Source: Chloroflexota bacterium (GTDB lineage: Bacteria > Chloroflexota > Dehalococcoidia > Lucifugimonadales > SAR202-VII-2). Taken from it: 64,000 nucleotides of DNA. Location: the NCBI GenBank assembly GCA_003228115.1, contig QEVV01000004.1, forward strand, positions 21,175 through 85,174, written 5' to 3'. Shown one piece after another: positions 16,383 through 23,989 of the stretch (its first letter is position 1; the number at the start of each line of letters is the position of its first letter). A program made the position numbers and the translations under genes. The notes under the pieces are model-generated. The model had not been told where the DNA came from and did no database searches. It saw nothing but the letters and a program-made list of their open reading frames with translations.

Positions 16383-17960
16383 CTAGACCTGCACCACTTG
16401 AGCGTTCTCTACGCCTGAGATCTGGTTGATCTCATCGAGAAGGGCATCAGCAAGCGGGTCATCCAGTCCCAGGATCATGACGGCCCGTCCCCTGGGTTCT
16501 AGGCGGCCTACCTCCATGAAGCTGATGTTCACGTCGTTTCGGCCGCAGACAGTGCCCACTGCGCCAATCACGCCAGGCTGGTCCCTGTGTTCGGTGATCA
16601 GCAGATAGCCATCGACCGGAGCGAAGTCCAGCCAATATTCACCAATACGAACGATATGCGCCGTGTTGCGCAGTACTGTGCCGGAAACCTTTGAGGTGCC
16701 CTGCTCCGTCACCATCTCGACGGTGAGGAGGCTCACCAGGTCTCCAGCGCCGCCCCCCTTCTTCTCCAGTACCTCAAGGCCTCGCTGAGAGGCGATGAGT
16801 TGAGCATTCACAACGTTGACCCGCTGCTCTGACGTGCGTCCCATTATTCCGACCAGAACAGCAGCCTTGAGCATATTGGTATCGTGCTCGCCAATGTCTC
16901 CGTCGTACTGGATCTGGATAGATTGCACCCGGCCTTCAGCCAGCTGTGAGACCAGCCCACCAACCCGTACAGCGACATCCAAGAAGGGCGCCACGACAGC
17001 GTGGGTCTCAGGGGCCACGAAGGGTGCGTTAACAACGTGACGCGCCGGCTTGCCTTCCAAAGTCAGCCGCACCTGTTCTGCCACTTCTACCGACACTTCG
17101 TACTGGGCTTCTTGCGTCGACGCTCCCAGGTGGGGAGTGACAATGATCCGTTCATCACCGAAGAGGGGACTTTCCGTCATCGGCTCTTTGGAAAAGACAT
17201 CAAGGGCCGCCCCAGCCAGGGTTCCGCCCTGAATAGCTTCCAATAGAGCTTGCTCGTCAATGAGTTCGCCCCGGGCGCAGTTAACGAGAATGGCCGTTGT
17301 CTTCGTCATGGCCAGTTCCGCCCCGCCTATCAGTCCACGGGTCTGTTCCGTAAGGGGCGTGTGCAGGGAGATGTAGTCTGCGGTCCTGAGCACCTCTTCG
17401 AAAGATGCCAACTCCACGTCCAAGGTACGGGCATGGGCGGCAGTGACAAAGGGGTCGTAGGCTAGGACGTGCATCTCCAAGCCATTGGCCCTCCGTGCGA
17501 CCTCGGTGCCAACCCTTCCCAGGCCCACAAGACCCAGTGTCTTTTTTCGTATCTCTATGCCGGTAAACTCACTGCGACGCCACTGTCCGCTGGTGAGCGA
17601 CGCGTGGGCTTGAGGAATCCTCCGGGCCGCCGCCATCATCAGAGCAATAGTGTGCTCAGCTGCGGCAACAATGTTGCCAGTGGGAGCATTGACCACGGCT
17701 ATCCCTGAACGAGTCGCCGCTTCTAAATCAATGTTGTCTACGCCAACGCCAGCTCTGCCCACAACCTGCAGCTTGGCCCCGGTCTCCAGGACCCGCGCTG
17801 TCACCTTGGTCTGGCTGCGAACGACTAGGGCGTCATATTCGCCAATGACCTCACAGATTTCGTCCTCTGACAGGCCGGTGCGGACATCGACCTCCCCCAA
17901 TTCCTTGAGTAGCTCTATGCCCTCTGCGGCTATGGAGTCGGCGACAAGAATGCGAGCCAT
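16383..17960 (-). CDS. serA: D-3-phosphoglycerate dehydrogenase
   Basis: 525 residues, the long form with an intervening domain and a C-terminal ACT domain (YLLITEHRDQPGVIGAVGTV...). The NAD-binding GLVGLGRVGTEVARR, the substrate arginine in NCARGELID, the catalytic glutamate in FSKEPMTESPL and histidine in TPHLGAST are all present. It makes 3-phosphohydroxypyruvate in serine synthesis and is normally feedback-inhibited by serine through the ACT domain. CGGAG precedes the ATG. The aminotransferase gene lies 32 bases upstream on the same strand, so the two form a serine-synthesis operon. Confidence 0.95.
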   Translation of the reverse strand: MARILVADSIAAEGIELLKELGEVDVRTGLSEDEICEVIGEYDALVVRSQTKVTARVLETGAKLQVVGRAGVGVDNIDLEAATRSGIAVVNAPTGNIVAAAEHTIALMMAAARRIPQAHASLTSGQWRRSEFTGIEIRKKTLGLVGLGRVGTEVARRANGLEMHVLAYDPFVTAAHARTLDVELASFEEVLRTADYISLHTPLTEQTRGLIGGAELAMTKTTAILVNCARGELIDEQALLEAIQGGTLAGAALDVFSKEPMTESPLFGDERIIVTPHLGASTQEAQYEVSVEVAEQVRLTLEGKPARHVVNAPFVAPETHAVVAPFLDVAVRVGGLVSQLAEGRVQSIQIQYDGDIGEHDTNMLKAAVLVGIMGRTSEQRVNVVNAQLIASQRGLEVLEKKGGGAGDLVSLLTVEMVTEQGTSKVSGTVLRNTAHIVRIGEYWLDFAPVDGYLLITEHRDQPGVIGAVGTVCGRNDVNISFMEVGRLEPRGRAVMILGLDDPLADALLDEINQISGVENAQVVQV

Positions 17961-17992
17961 CTAGGCGCTCCGGGTCGAACTTGGCTTGAAAC

Positions 17993-19081
17993 CTAACGCT
18001 TGAAACCCAACTTGGGAAGCAGGTCTGCCAAGGCGTCCAGTAGGCCCTTGATATCCTCTTCCCTAGCGTAGCCCATGTGGCCGATGCGGAAGATGTCCGG
18101 CGTGAGCCGTCCCTGTCCCGGAGCAATGACCGTCTGGTATTCGGTACGCATCCTCCGCACGAGCTCGGCGCATTCAACACCTTCGGGGACTTTGATGGCG
18201 GTAACCGTGTTGGAGGCGTCTGCTGCGCTCGTAAACAACTCCAAACCCAGGGCCTTCATACCATCCCGAGTCATCTGAGCGATGCTCGCGTGGCGTTCGT
18301 ATACGTTGGCCATGCCCTCGGCAAGGATCTTCTCAAGGGCGGCGTCCATGGCGTACATGACCGAAACCGCTGGAGTCCAAGGGTTCTGCCCATTCTTGAG
18401 GTACTGCTTGGCCTTCCCAAAGTCAAAGTAAAAGCGAGGCATCGTCGCCTTCTCATAAGCCTGCCATGCTTCCGGGCTCACCGAGTTGAACGCTAGTCCC
18501 GGCGGGGCCATCCAACCTTTTTGGGATCCGGTGGCCACCACATCGCAGTGCCACTTGTCAGTTAACAGGGGGATTGAGGACACGCTAGAGACGCCGTCCA
18601 CCAGAAGCAGCTTGCCGAACTCACCCTTGACGACGGCCGCTATAGACTCCAGGTCGTTGGTGACGCCTGTGGAAGTCTCGTTGTGGGTCACAGAAACAGC
18701 GTAGATATCCGGGTTTTGATTCAGTACTTCCCGGACCTTGTCGGGGTCCGCTGAGGTTCCCCACTCAAACTCCAGGCGAGTCACCTTGGCGCCGTAGGCC
18801 TCAGAGATCTGGGCGAAACGGTCTCCAAAGACACCAATGCTGACGTTCAGCACATGGTCCCCAGGCGACAGCATGTTCACGACGGTAGCCTCCATCGCAC
18901 CGGTGCCGGAGCAGGTCAGAATGAAGACGTCCTCTTCAGTGGCATAGACATGCTTCAGCCCGTCCGTCACCCGGCCTATCAACTCTTTGAATTCTGGCCC
19001 GCGGTGATTGATCATCTGCGCCGCGGAGGCCTGCAAAACATCTTCGGGAACGGGGGTAGGTCCTGGAATCCGTAGGTTCAC
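17993..19081 (-). CDS. Class V aminotransferase (serine-pyruvate / phosphoserine type)
   Basis: 362 residues from GTG 19081, preceded by GGAGG and opening VNLRIPGPTPVPEDVLQASA, the normal start of this family; an ATG 24 codons earlier adds an unconserved basic extension. The PLP lysine is in TGSQKGWMAPPG, and VDGVSSVSS supplies the PLP-ring aspartate. Such enzymes act as alanine-glyoxylate or serine-pyruvate aminotransferases, and several relatives replace SerC. Its place beside serA favours a role as phosphoserine aminotransferase here, an inference from context. Confidence 0.88.
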   Translation of the reverse strand: MNLRIPGPTPVPEDVLQASAAQMINHRGPEFKELIGRVTDGLKHVYATEEDVFILTCSGTGAMEATVVNMLSPGDHVLNVSIGVFGDRFAQISEAYGAKVTRLEFEWGTSADPDKVREVLNQNPDIYAVSVTHNETSTGVTNDLESIAAVVKGEFGKLLLVDGVSSVSSIPLLTDKWHCDVVATGSQKGWMAPPGLAFNSVSPEAWQAYEKATMPRFYFDFGKAKQYLKNGQNPWTPAVSVMYAMDAALEKILAEGMANVYERHASIAQMTRDGMKALGLELFTSAADASNTVTAIKVPEGVECAELVRRMRTEYQTVIAPGQGRLTPDIFRIGHMGYAREEDIKGLLDALADLLPKLGFKR

Positions 19082-19166
19082 GCTGCCTCCTGACCGGCAA
19101 TTATCGCGGCTATTACGTTTGTGAATTTTAGCACAGACATGCATCGCCCACAATGCACATAAGCCC

Positions 19167-20498
19167 CTATTCAGAGGCCTGGGCGATCCTTATGTAGTCC
19201 CTTTTTCCAGCCTTGATAAGGCCGCCCGGGCGGACGGCACATACCATGCTCTCCACCTTACTTCCGTCTACCTCGATGCCGCCTTGGGCTAGGAGGCGCT
19301 TTACTTGGCCCTTGCTGGGCGCAATACCACCCTTCGTAAGAAGCTCACCCAAGTCGATCAAAAAGGAACCCTCGGCAACCTCAATACTGACCGACGGGCC
19401 ACCGTTGCGTTGCTGGCTCATGTCTACGGCAAAGCTTTCACCGCCTGCCGTCTGTACTCGGAAGTCTGGCCAAAGTGCGCCCTCTGGAGAGCCGGAGGCC
19501 CAGACGGGCGTCGCGACCAACCCCGCTTCCTCGGGAGCTTCCTTGCGCTGGACAACTCGCTCAAAGTTCTCACGGGCCTGTCTAGCGGCCACCGAATCGT
19601 GAAAAATGGCGACCAGTTCCGCGCCTAGCCGCTTCTTCGCATCCATCGGATTGAAGGAAGGCGCACCTATCGACTGTCGTATCTCTTCGATGTCAGCGGC
19701 AGGAAGGTCCGTGAGCAGTTCCATGTAGGGCACAATCATCGTGTCCGGCAAGGACATCACCTTGCCGAACATCTCGCTGGGAGCTTCCTCCACAGCAATG
19801 TAGTTGTCCAACGACTTGCTCATCTTGCGGACGCCGTCGGTGCCAGGCAGGATCGGCATGATCAGGCACTGCTGTCGCCGCTGGCCCATCTTTTCTTGCA
19901 ACTCCCGGCCAACCAGCAGATTGAACTTCTGGTCCGTCCCGCCAAATTCCACGTCTGATTCGATCGCCACAGAATCGTAGGCTTGCAGGAGGGGATACAT
20001 AAGCTCAGTGATGGCTATGGGTCTTCCTTCCTTGAAACGGTTGTTGAAGTCCTCGCGCGCCAAGAACTGAGCGACCGTGAAGTAGGAGGTCAGCTTGATG
20101 ATATTCGCCAGAGTGAAGTTGCCGAACCACTCCGACTGCCACACCACCTGGGTCTTATCGGGGTCCACAACCTTGAAAAACTGCCGCAGGTAGGACTGTG
20201 CGTTCTCCCGCACTGCCTCCGCGGTGAGCATGGGCCGGGTCACTGACTGGCCGGTAGGATCGCCGATCTGCGCGGTCCAGTCCCCTACGATGAGGATGAC
20301 CTTGTGCCCCTCTTCCTGGAACTGGCGAAGCTTCCTGAGTCCAACGACGTGGCCCAAATGAATGTCGGCGCGGGACGGGTCAAAGCCCATTTTCAACCGG
20401 AGAGGCTTGCCCTCATCCAGCCGCTTGAGGAATTCCGACTCGACAATGACCTCAACCACCCCACGGTGGAGAAGGCGCTTCTTGGTTTGTTCATCCAT
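19167..20498 (-). CDS. tyrS: Tyrosyl-tRNA synthetase
   Basis: 443 residues. Class I signature DIHLGHVVGL (HIGH) and KMSKS in VRKMSKSLDNYI are intact, and an S4-type RNA-binding domain ends the protein (GQVKRLLAQGGIEVDGSKV). It charges tRNA-Tyr. The HLGH form and overall length fit the TyrZ-like branch. ribF ends five bases before this gene starts, so ribF-tyrS is one transcript. Confidence 0.95.
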   Translation of the reverse strand: MDEQTKKRLLHRGVVEVIVESEFLKRLDEGKPLRLKMGFDPSRADIHLGHVVGLRKLRQFQEEGHKVILIVGDWTAQIGDPTGQSVTRPMLTAEAVRENAQSYLRQFFKVVDPDKTQVVWQSEWFGNFTLANIIKLTSYFTVAQFLAREDFNNRFKEGRPIAITELMYPLLQAYDSVAIESDVEFGGTDQKFNLLVGRELQEKMGQRRQQCLIMPILPGTDGVRKMSKSLDNYIAVEEAPSEMFGKVMSLPDTMIVPYMELLTDLPAADIEEIRQSIGAPSFNPMDAKKRLGAELVAIFHDSVAARQARENFERVVQRKEAPEEAGLVATPVWASGSPEGALWPDFRVQTAGGESFAVDMSQQRNGGPSVSIEVAEGSFLIDLGELLTKGGIAPSKGQVKRLLAQGGIEVDGSKVESMVCAVRPGGLIKAGKRDYIRIAQASE

Positions 20499-20503
20499 AG
20501 CGT

Positions 20504-21475
20504 TTAACCCTGGACCGGCAAAATGGGTTGCCGGGCTTGGGAAGACTCCATTCCCTCGGCAATGAGCAGAGCCCTCGTCTCATCAACATCTCTGGACATC
20601 TGCTCCTTGAGAGCCTCAATCGACACGAAAGCAAGTTCATCCCTCAGCCGACGCACGAACTCTATTGTAATCGAGCGGCCATACAGGTCTTCATCGAAAT
20701 CGAGGATGTATGTCTCCACAGTCCGGTCGTTATCCCCGAACGTTGGACGTACACCAATATTTGTCGCCGAAAGTAGTCTGACGCCATTTACGATTGCCCA
20801 GGTGGCATAAACACCATCTGGGGGTACCACCCGACCAGCGGAGATGCTGATGTTCGCCGTGGGGAAGCCCAATTCGCGCCCTCGGCTTTCGCCGTGGACT
20901 ACCGCTCCATCCAAGCTGAAGTTCCTACCCAGCAACTCCCTAGCCTGGTCAACCGCCCCTTCTAGCAGGGCCTGCCGCACGGTCGTACTTCTTATCAACA
21001 CATCGCCCAACGACTGCGGGGCCACCACCTCAAGGCGAAACCCCATTTCGTCGGCCAACTCTTGCAGACGGGTAACGCTGCCTTCTCGCCCGCGTCCCAA
21101 AGCAAAGTCAGGCCCAACGACCAGCCCGCGCATCCCTAGCCTTTTCATCAAAAGATCCAAAAAATCGTGCGCCGACAGCTGGGAAAGAGGCAAGTCAAAA
21201 GTAACCGGCGCCACAAGATCGAGGCCTGCGCCCTTTAAGAGGCGAAGCCTTTCTTCGACCGAAGTCAGGAACTGAGCTTGGAACGCAGGTTGCAAAACCT
21301 GCCGGGGGTGGTTGAGGAAGGTAACAGCACCGCTCAGGGCATTTGCCCCGCGGGCCTGAGCAATAACCTGTTCCAACAGATACTGGTGGCCGCGATGAAC
21401 CCCATCGAAGACACCGATGGTGAGGTAGGTATCACTGGGCGGTGGGGCTGGAGGCAGCTCCTGGAGTATCTTCAT
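20504..21475 (-). CDS. ribF: Bifunctional riboflavin kinase / FMN adenylyltransferase
   Basis: 323 residues. The N-terminal nucleotidyltransferase domain has TIGVFDGVHRGHQ, and the C-terminal flavokinase domain has GRELGFPTANI, with RSTTVRQALLEG between them. It turns riboflavin into FMN and FAD. No FMN riboswitch is visible upstream. It is first in a two-gene unit with tyrS. Confidence 0.95.
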   Translation of the reverse strand: MKILQELPPAPPPSDTYLTIGVFDGVHRGHQYLLEQVIAQARGANALSGAVTFLNHPRQVLQPAFQAQFLTSVEERLRLLKGAGLDLVAPVTFDLPLSQLSAHDFLDLLMKRLGMRGLVVGPDFALGRGREGSVTRLQELADEMGFRLEVVAPQSLGDVLIRSTTVRQALLEGAVDQARELLGRNFSLDGAVVHGESRGRELGFPTANISISAGRVVPPDGVYATWAIVNGVRLLSATNIGVRPTFGDNDRTVETYILDFDEDLYGRSITIEFVRRLRDELAFVSIEALKEQMSRDVDETRALLIAEGMESSQARQPILPVQG

Positions 21476-21680
21476 CTTCGCGCCCCACGCTAGAAAGGGA
21501 CTCTGCTCCGCAGGCCCAGGTTGGGGGTCGAAATCGGGGGCCTTCTCGGTCGATGGTAGCCAAAGGCCGGTTTTAGGTCAAGCTAAACTGGAAGCCCAAG
21601 GCCCCTAGCGAGCGCCTCCCCAACCTGACTGTTGCATCTGGAGCGAACGCTGTTACCCGCCGATGAGCCCGGTCACTCCC

Positions 21681-22124
21681 TTACAGAGGCTCCACACCTA
21701 GTGCTGCGGCTACGCGCATGGCGTGGTTCTGGTAGGCAATGGCAGTAGCCAGGGATAAGATGTCGGTATCGTTGAAGCCAGCGGCGCGCAGGACTTCAAC
21801 ATCGGAGGGGCCTGCCTCGTGGGGGCGCAACGTGCCTTTCTCGACATAGACCATTGCCGCCTGCTCCTTTGAAGATAGGCCAGCCTCGCGCCAGTCTTCG
21901 ATCACCTTCACCGCCTCGACCGCAGGCAGAAGCCCCCTCACCGAATCCATGAACCGCGGACATCCCAAGAGCCCGGCAATAACAAGGCTCATGAGAGCGT
22001 AGTCCCGCTCCCCGAGCCCAAGACGTACCTGTTCACGCATCGCGGCGTCCGCCTCCTCAGCCCCAGGCGAAAGAGAAAAGGCATCTGCGTAGCCATCTCC
22101 AGAAACACCCTTTAGCCAGCTCAT
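21681..22124 (-). CDS. AhpD/carboxymuconolactone-decarboxylase-like protein lacking the redox motif
   Basis: 147 residues, overlapping the stop of the upstream gene by ATGA. It aligns with its neighbour: LVIAGLLGCPRFMDSVRG lies where that protein has ATSVAGLLNCRYUGVSHG, and LRAAGFNDTDILSLATAIAYQNHAMRVAAALGV matches the C-terminal helices. The second redox residue is Phe, so no CxxC/CxxU is left. This looks like a duplicated copy that lost the active site and may serve as a partner subunit of the neighbour. No catalytic activity is proposed. Confidence 0.7.
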   Translation of the reverse strand: MSWLKGVSGDGYADAFSLSPGAEEADAAMREQVRLGLGERDYALMSLVIAGLLGCPRFMDSVRGLLPAVEAVKVIEDWREAGLSSKEQAAMVYVEKGTLRPHEAGPSDVEVLRAAGFNDTDILSLATAIAYQNHAMRVAAALGVEPL

Positions 22125-22744
22125 TGGATCGCCTCCTCAACCGCCGAGGTAGCAGTCTTACTGGGAAATACCTCCAGCAACTCCTTGGAGTACCCCTCAT
22201 CCGGCAAATCTACGCCCAACAATTCGGCGATGCGGGACACAAAGTTGCGGTAGGCGGCAGCGGCAACAATGGCCAGTATCTGTGCTTCGTCGAAGCCCAC
22301 TGCCCTCAGGCCGTCAAGGTCGTCGGGACTCATCAGGCCCGGAGTGAACGTTAGCCTCTCTGAGAACTCCAACATGGCCCGCTCCTTGGCATCCAACTCG
22401 GCTGTGCGCCAGTTGTTAGCGACCTTCGCCACTTCTGAGGCGTCGCTGTCGCCCTGCAGACGGAGGAACTCTCCGTGGCTCACCCCTCAGTACCTGCAGT
22501 TAAGCAACCCAGCCACCGACGTAGCTATCAACTCCTCGTTGCGAGCCCCAAGGCCGGAGCCCCCAAAGGACACGGCCCGCACAAATCCCAAGCGGGCCTT
22601 CAGCAGCTCAGGGCGCAGACTGAAGATTTCCATGATGCCCAGATTAGCGTTGGCGCCGGGAGCCAGATGCCGTCTTGCACCCTCGTATATCTCCTTAACG
22701 AGGCCGGTAGCGTCCGACTCTGCGACCGTCTGTATGTATGGCAT
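22121..22744 (-). CDS. AhpD-like peroxidase-related protein, probable selenoprotein (CxxU, Sec86)
   Basis: 207 codons from ATG 22744 (GAGGAGG just upstream) to TGA 22121, interrupted only by TGA at 22487-22489, codon 86. Read through, the centre is AGLLN-C-R-Y-U-GVSHGEFLR, exactly the CxxC site of AhpD/peroxidase-related proteins with Sec in the second position. Both halves are in one frame and each matches the family: EIYEGARRHLAPGANANLGIM before, and DAKERAMLEFSERLTFTP with LRAVGFDEAQILAIVAAAAYRNF after. Selenocysteine variants of this family are known. A stem-loop follows the TGA at SECIS distance. A stop mutation is the alternative, but a second candidate in the same window makes recoding likelier. 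Confidence 0.78.
22460..22476 (-). promoter_or_regulatory. Candidate bacterial SECIS hairpin of the AhpD-like gene
   Basis: On the coding strand ACGGAG-AGTTC-CTCCGT gives a perfect 6-bp stem and 5-base loop with G at loop position 2, about 18 bases after the TGA. This is the same distance and layout as the hairpin in the UGSC gene. Confidence 0.6.
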
Positions 22745-22892
22745 GGCCCTCCTCACTAGCCGGTTTAGCGGCAATATACCCCCGCTCCAGAAGGCGTGTC
22801 GAGACCAAACAGGCGTGATTGACACTCCCAGGTAAGGTCGCTACTCTGCGCGAAGCCGCGGTTGACGCCTATGAGGCAAGCAGGAGTGCCTG

Positions 22893-23525
22893 ATGACAGA
22901 ACAGAACAGGATTCAATGGGTCTATTCCTCCACCAGCGAAGACGAGCTTGCTCAGCGCTACGACGTATGGGCGAAAGACTACGACTCTGACCTCAACCGA
23001 GACTTCGCTTGGCTAGGCCCGAAGAGCGCCGTCGACGTTTTCGTCAAATACGTCACGAACAAGCAGGGTTTCATCCTGGACGCCGGTGTGGGCACAGGCC
23101 AGGTTGGCGAACTCCTGGCTGAACTGGGCTACAAGAACTTGGAAGGAATGGACCTCTCCAACGGCATGCTGGCTGAAGCCCGCAAGAAGAAGATTTATCG
23201 ACAGCTCCGCCTACTAAGGCTCGGAGGCCCTCTTTGCTACCCAGACGACGCCTTCGACGCCGTTATCAGCGTGGGTGTCATGACCGTTGGGCACGCACCC
23301 GCCAGTTCACTGGACGAATTAGTACGCGCCACCAAGCCCGGAGGGTACGTGGTATACACCCTCCGCCCCGATCTGCATCAGACCGGCGGCTTCAAAGAAA
23401 AGCACGCTGAACTGGAAGCGGCGGGCAAATGGAAGCTGGCCGAAGTAACCGACCCCATCCAATTCCTTCCCAAAGGCGAGCCCGAAATCACCCACCAAAT
23501 CTGGGCCTTCGAAGTCACCAGTTGA
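22893..23525 (+). CDS. Class I SAM-dependent methyltransferase
   Basis: 210 residues. Motif I is FILDAGVGTGQVGELLAELG near residues 66-85; LEGMDLSNGMLAEAR follows as motif II, and FDAVISVGVMTVGH as motif III/IV. The N-terminus WVYSSTSEDELAQRYDVWAKDYD resembles the Williams-Beuren/UbiE-like methyltransferases. Substrate unknown. It is divergent from the AhpD-like pair, with a possible TTGACA box at 22819, and ends in a clear terminator. Confidence 0.85.
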   Translation: MTEQNRIQWVYSSTSEDELAQRYDVWAKDYDSDLNRDFAWLGPKSAVDVFVKYVTNKQGFILDAGVGTGQVGELLAELGYKNLEGMDLSNGMLAEARKKKIYRQLRLLRLGGPLCYPDDAFDAVISVGVMTVGHAPASSLDELVRATKPGGYVVYTLRPDLHQTGGFKEKHAELEAAGKWKLAEVTDPIQFLPKGEPEITHQIWAFEVTS

Positions 23526-23552
23526 TGCAACTGAAGCAGCAGTCACTAATGA

Positions 23553-23575
23553 AGAGACGCCCTGAGGGCGTCTCT
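23553..23575 (+). terminator. Terminator-like hairpin after the methyltransferase
   Basis: Perfect 10-bp stem AGAGACGCCC with GGGCGTCTCT and a TGA loop, 27 bases past the stop codon. The following sequence (CTCGCG) is not a T-run, so it may depend on Rho or simply protect the transcript end. Confidence 0.6.
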
Positions 23576-23644
23576 CTCGCGTAAACCCCAACCAGCCACG
23601 AATGCCCGGCAATCAACACCATCCCGTTCAATCTGATGTCCGAC

Positions 23645-23756
23645 TGGGGTGCAGGGGCGAAGCCCCGCCGGGGGTTAAAAGGGGGTGACCCCCTTTCCTA
23701 AAAACGTTCGCGGGCGGGCTGGGTGGGACCTCGGCGCACGCCAAAGCCAGCCGCTG
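23645..23756 (+). repeat. Dispersed G-rich repeat, copy 4
   Basis: Complete copy: hairpin I GGGGC-GAA-GCCCC, hairpin II AAAAGGGGG-TGA-CCCCCTTT (A-T pairs at the base), AAAACGTTCGCGGGCGGG, and a strict G-quadruplex block GGGCGGGCTGGGTGGG. With copy 5 it forms a head-to-tail pair 182 bases apart, sharing the flanking CGACTGGGGTG and a CCGCTG..CCGTGCA tail. Confidence 0.92.
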
Positions 23757-23826
23757 GCCGTGCAACACCGAACCAAGAGCCATAGCCAAACGAAACCCCT
23801 TTTCGCATTCGTCGATAGGGTCGACT

Positions 23827-23932
23827 GGGGTGCAGGGGCAAAGCCCCGCCGGGGTTCGGGGTGGCCCCGATATTAGAAACGTTTGTGGGCGGGCCGGGTG
23901 GGACAGCGGCGTACGCTAAGCCAACCGCTGCG
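23827..23932 (+). repeat. Dispersed G-rich repeat, copy 5
   Basis: Complete copy: hairpin I GGGGC-AAA-GCCCC, hairpin II TTCGGGG-TGG-CCCCGAT, G-block GGGCGGGCCGGGTGGG, tail GACAGCGGCGTACGCTAAGC. It ends about 57 bases before the start of the large dehydrogenase gene, so it could lie in that gene's leader. Confidence 0.92.
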
Positions 23933-23989
23933 CCGTGCAGCCACAATTATCAACAAGAAAGGTGCCACCAATCAGTCGTGGAGTAGAAT

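Noticed and set aside
21681..22124. A third TGA-containing selenoprotein in the downstream AhpD-like gene
   Set aside because: Its frame differs from that of the upstream gene, the join is an ordinary ATGA overlap, and the motif position holds Phe with no TGA.
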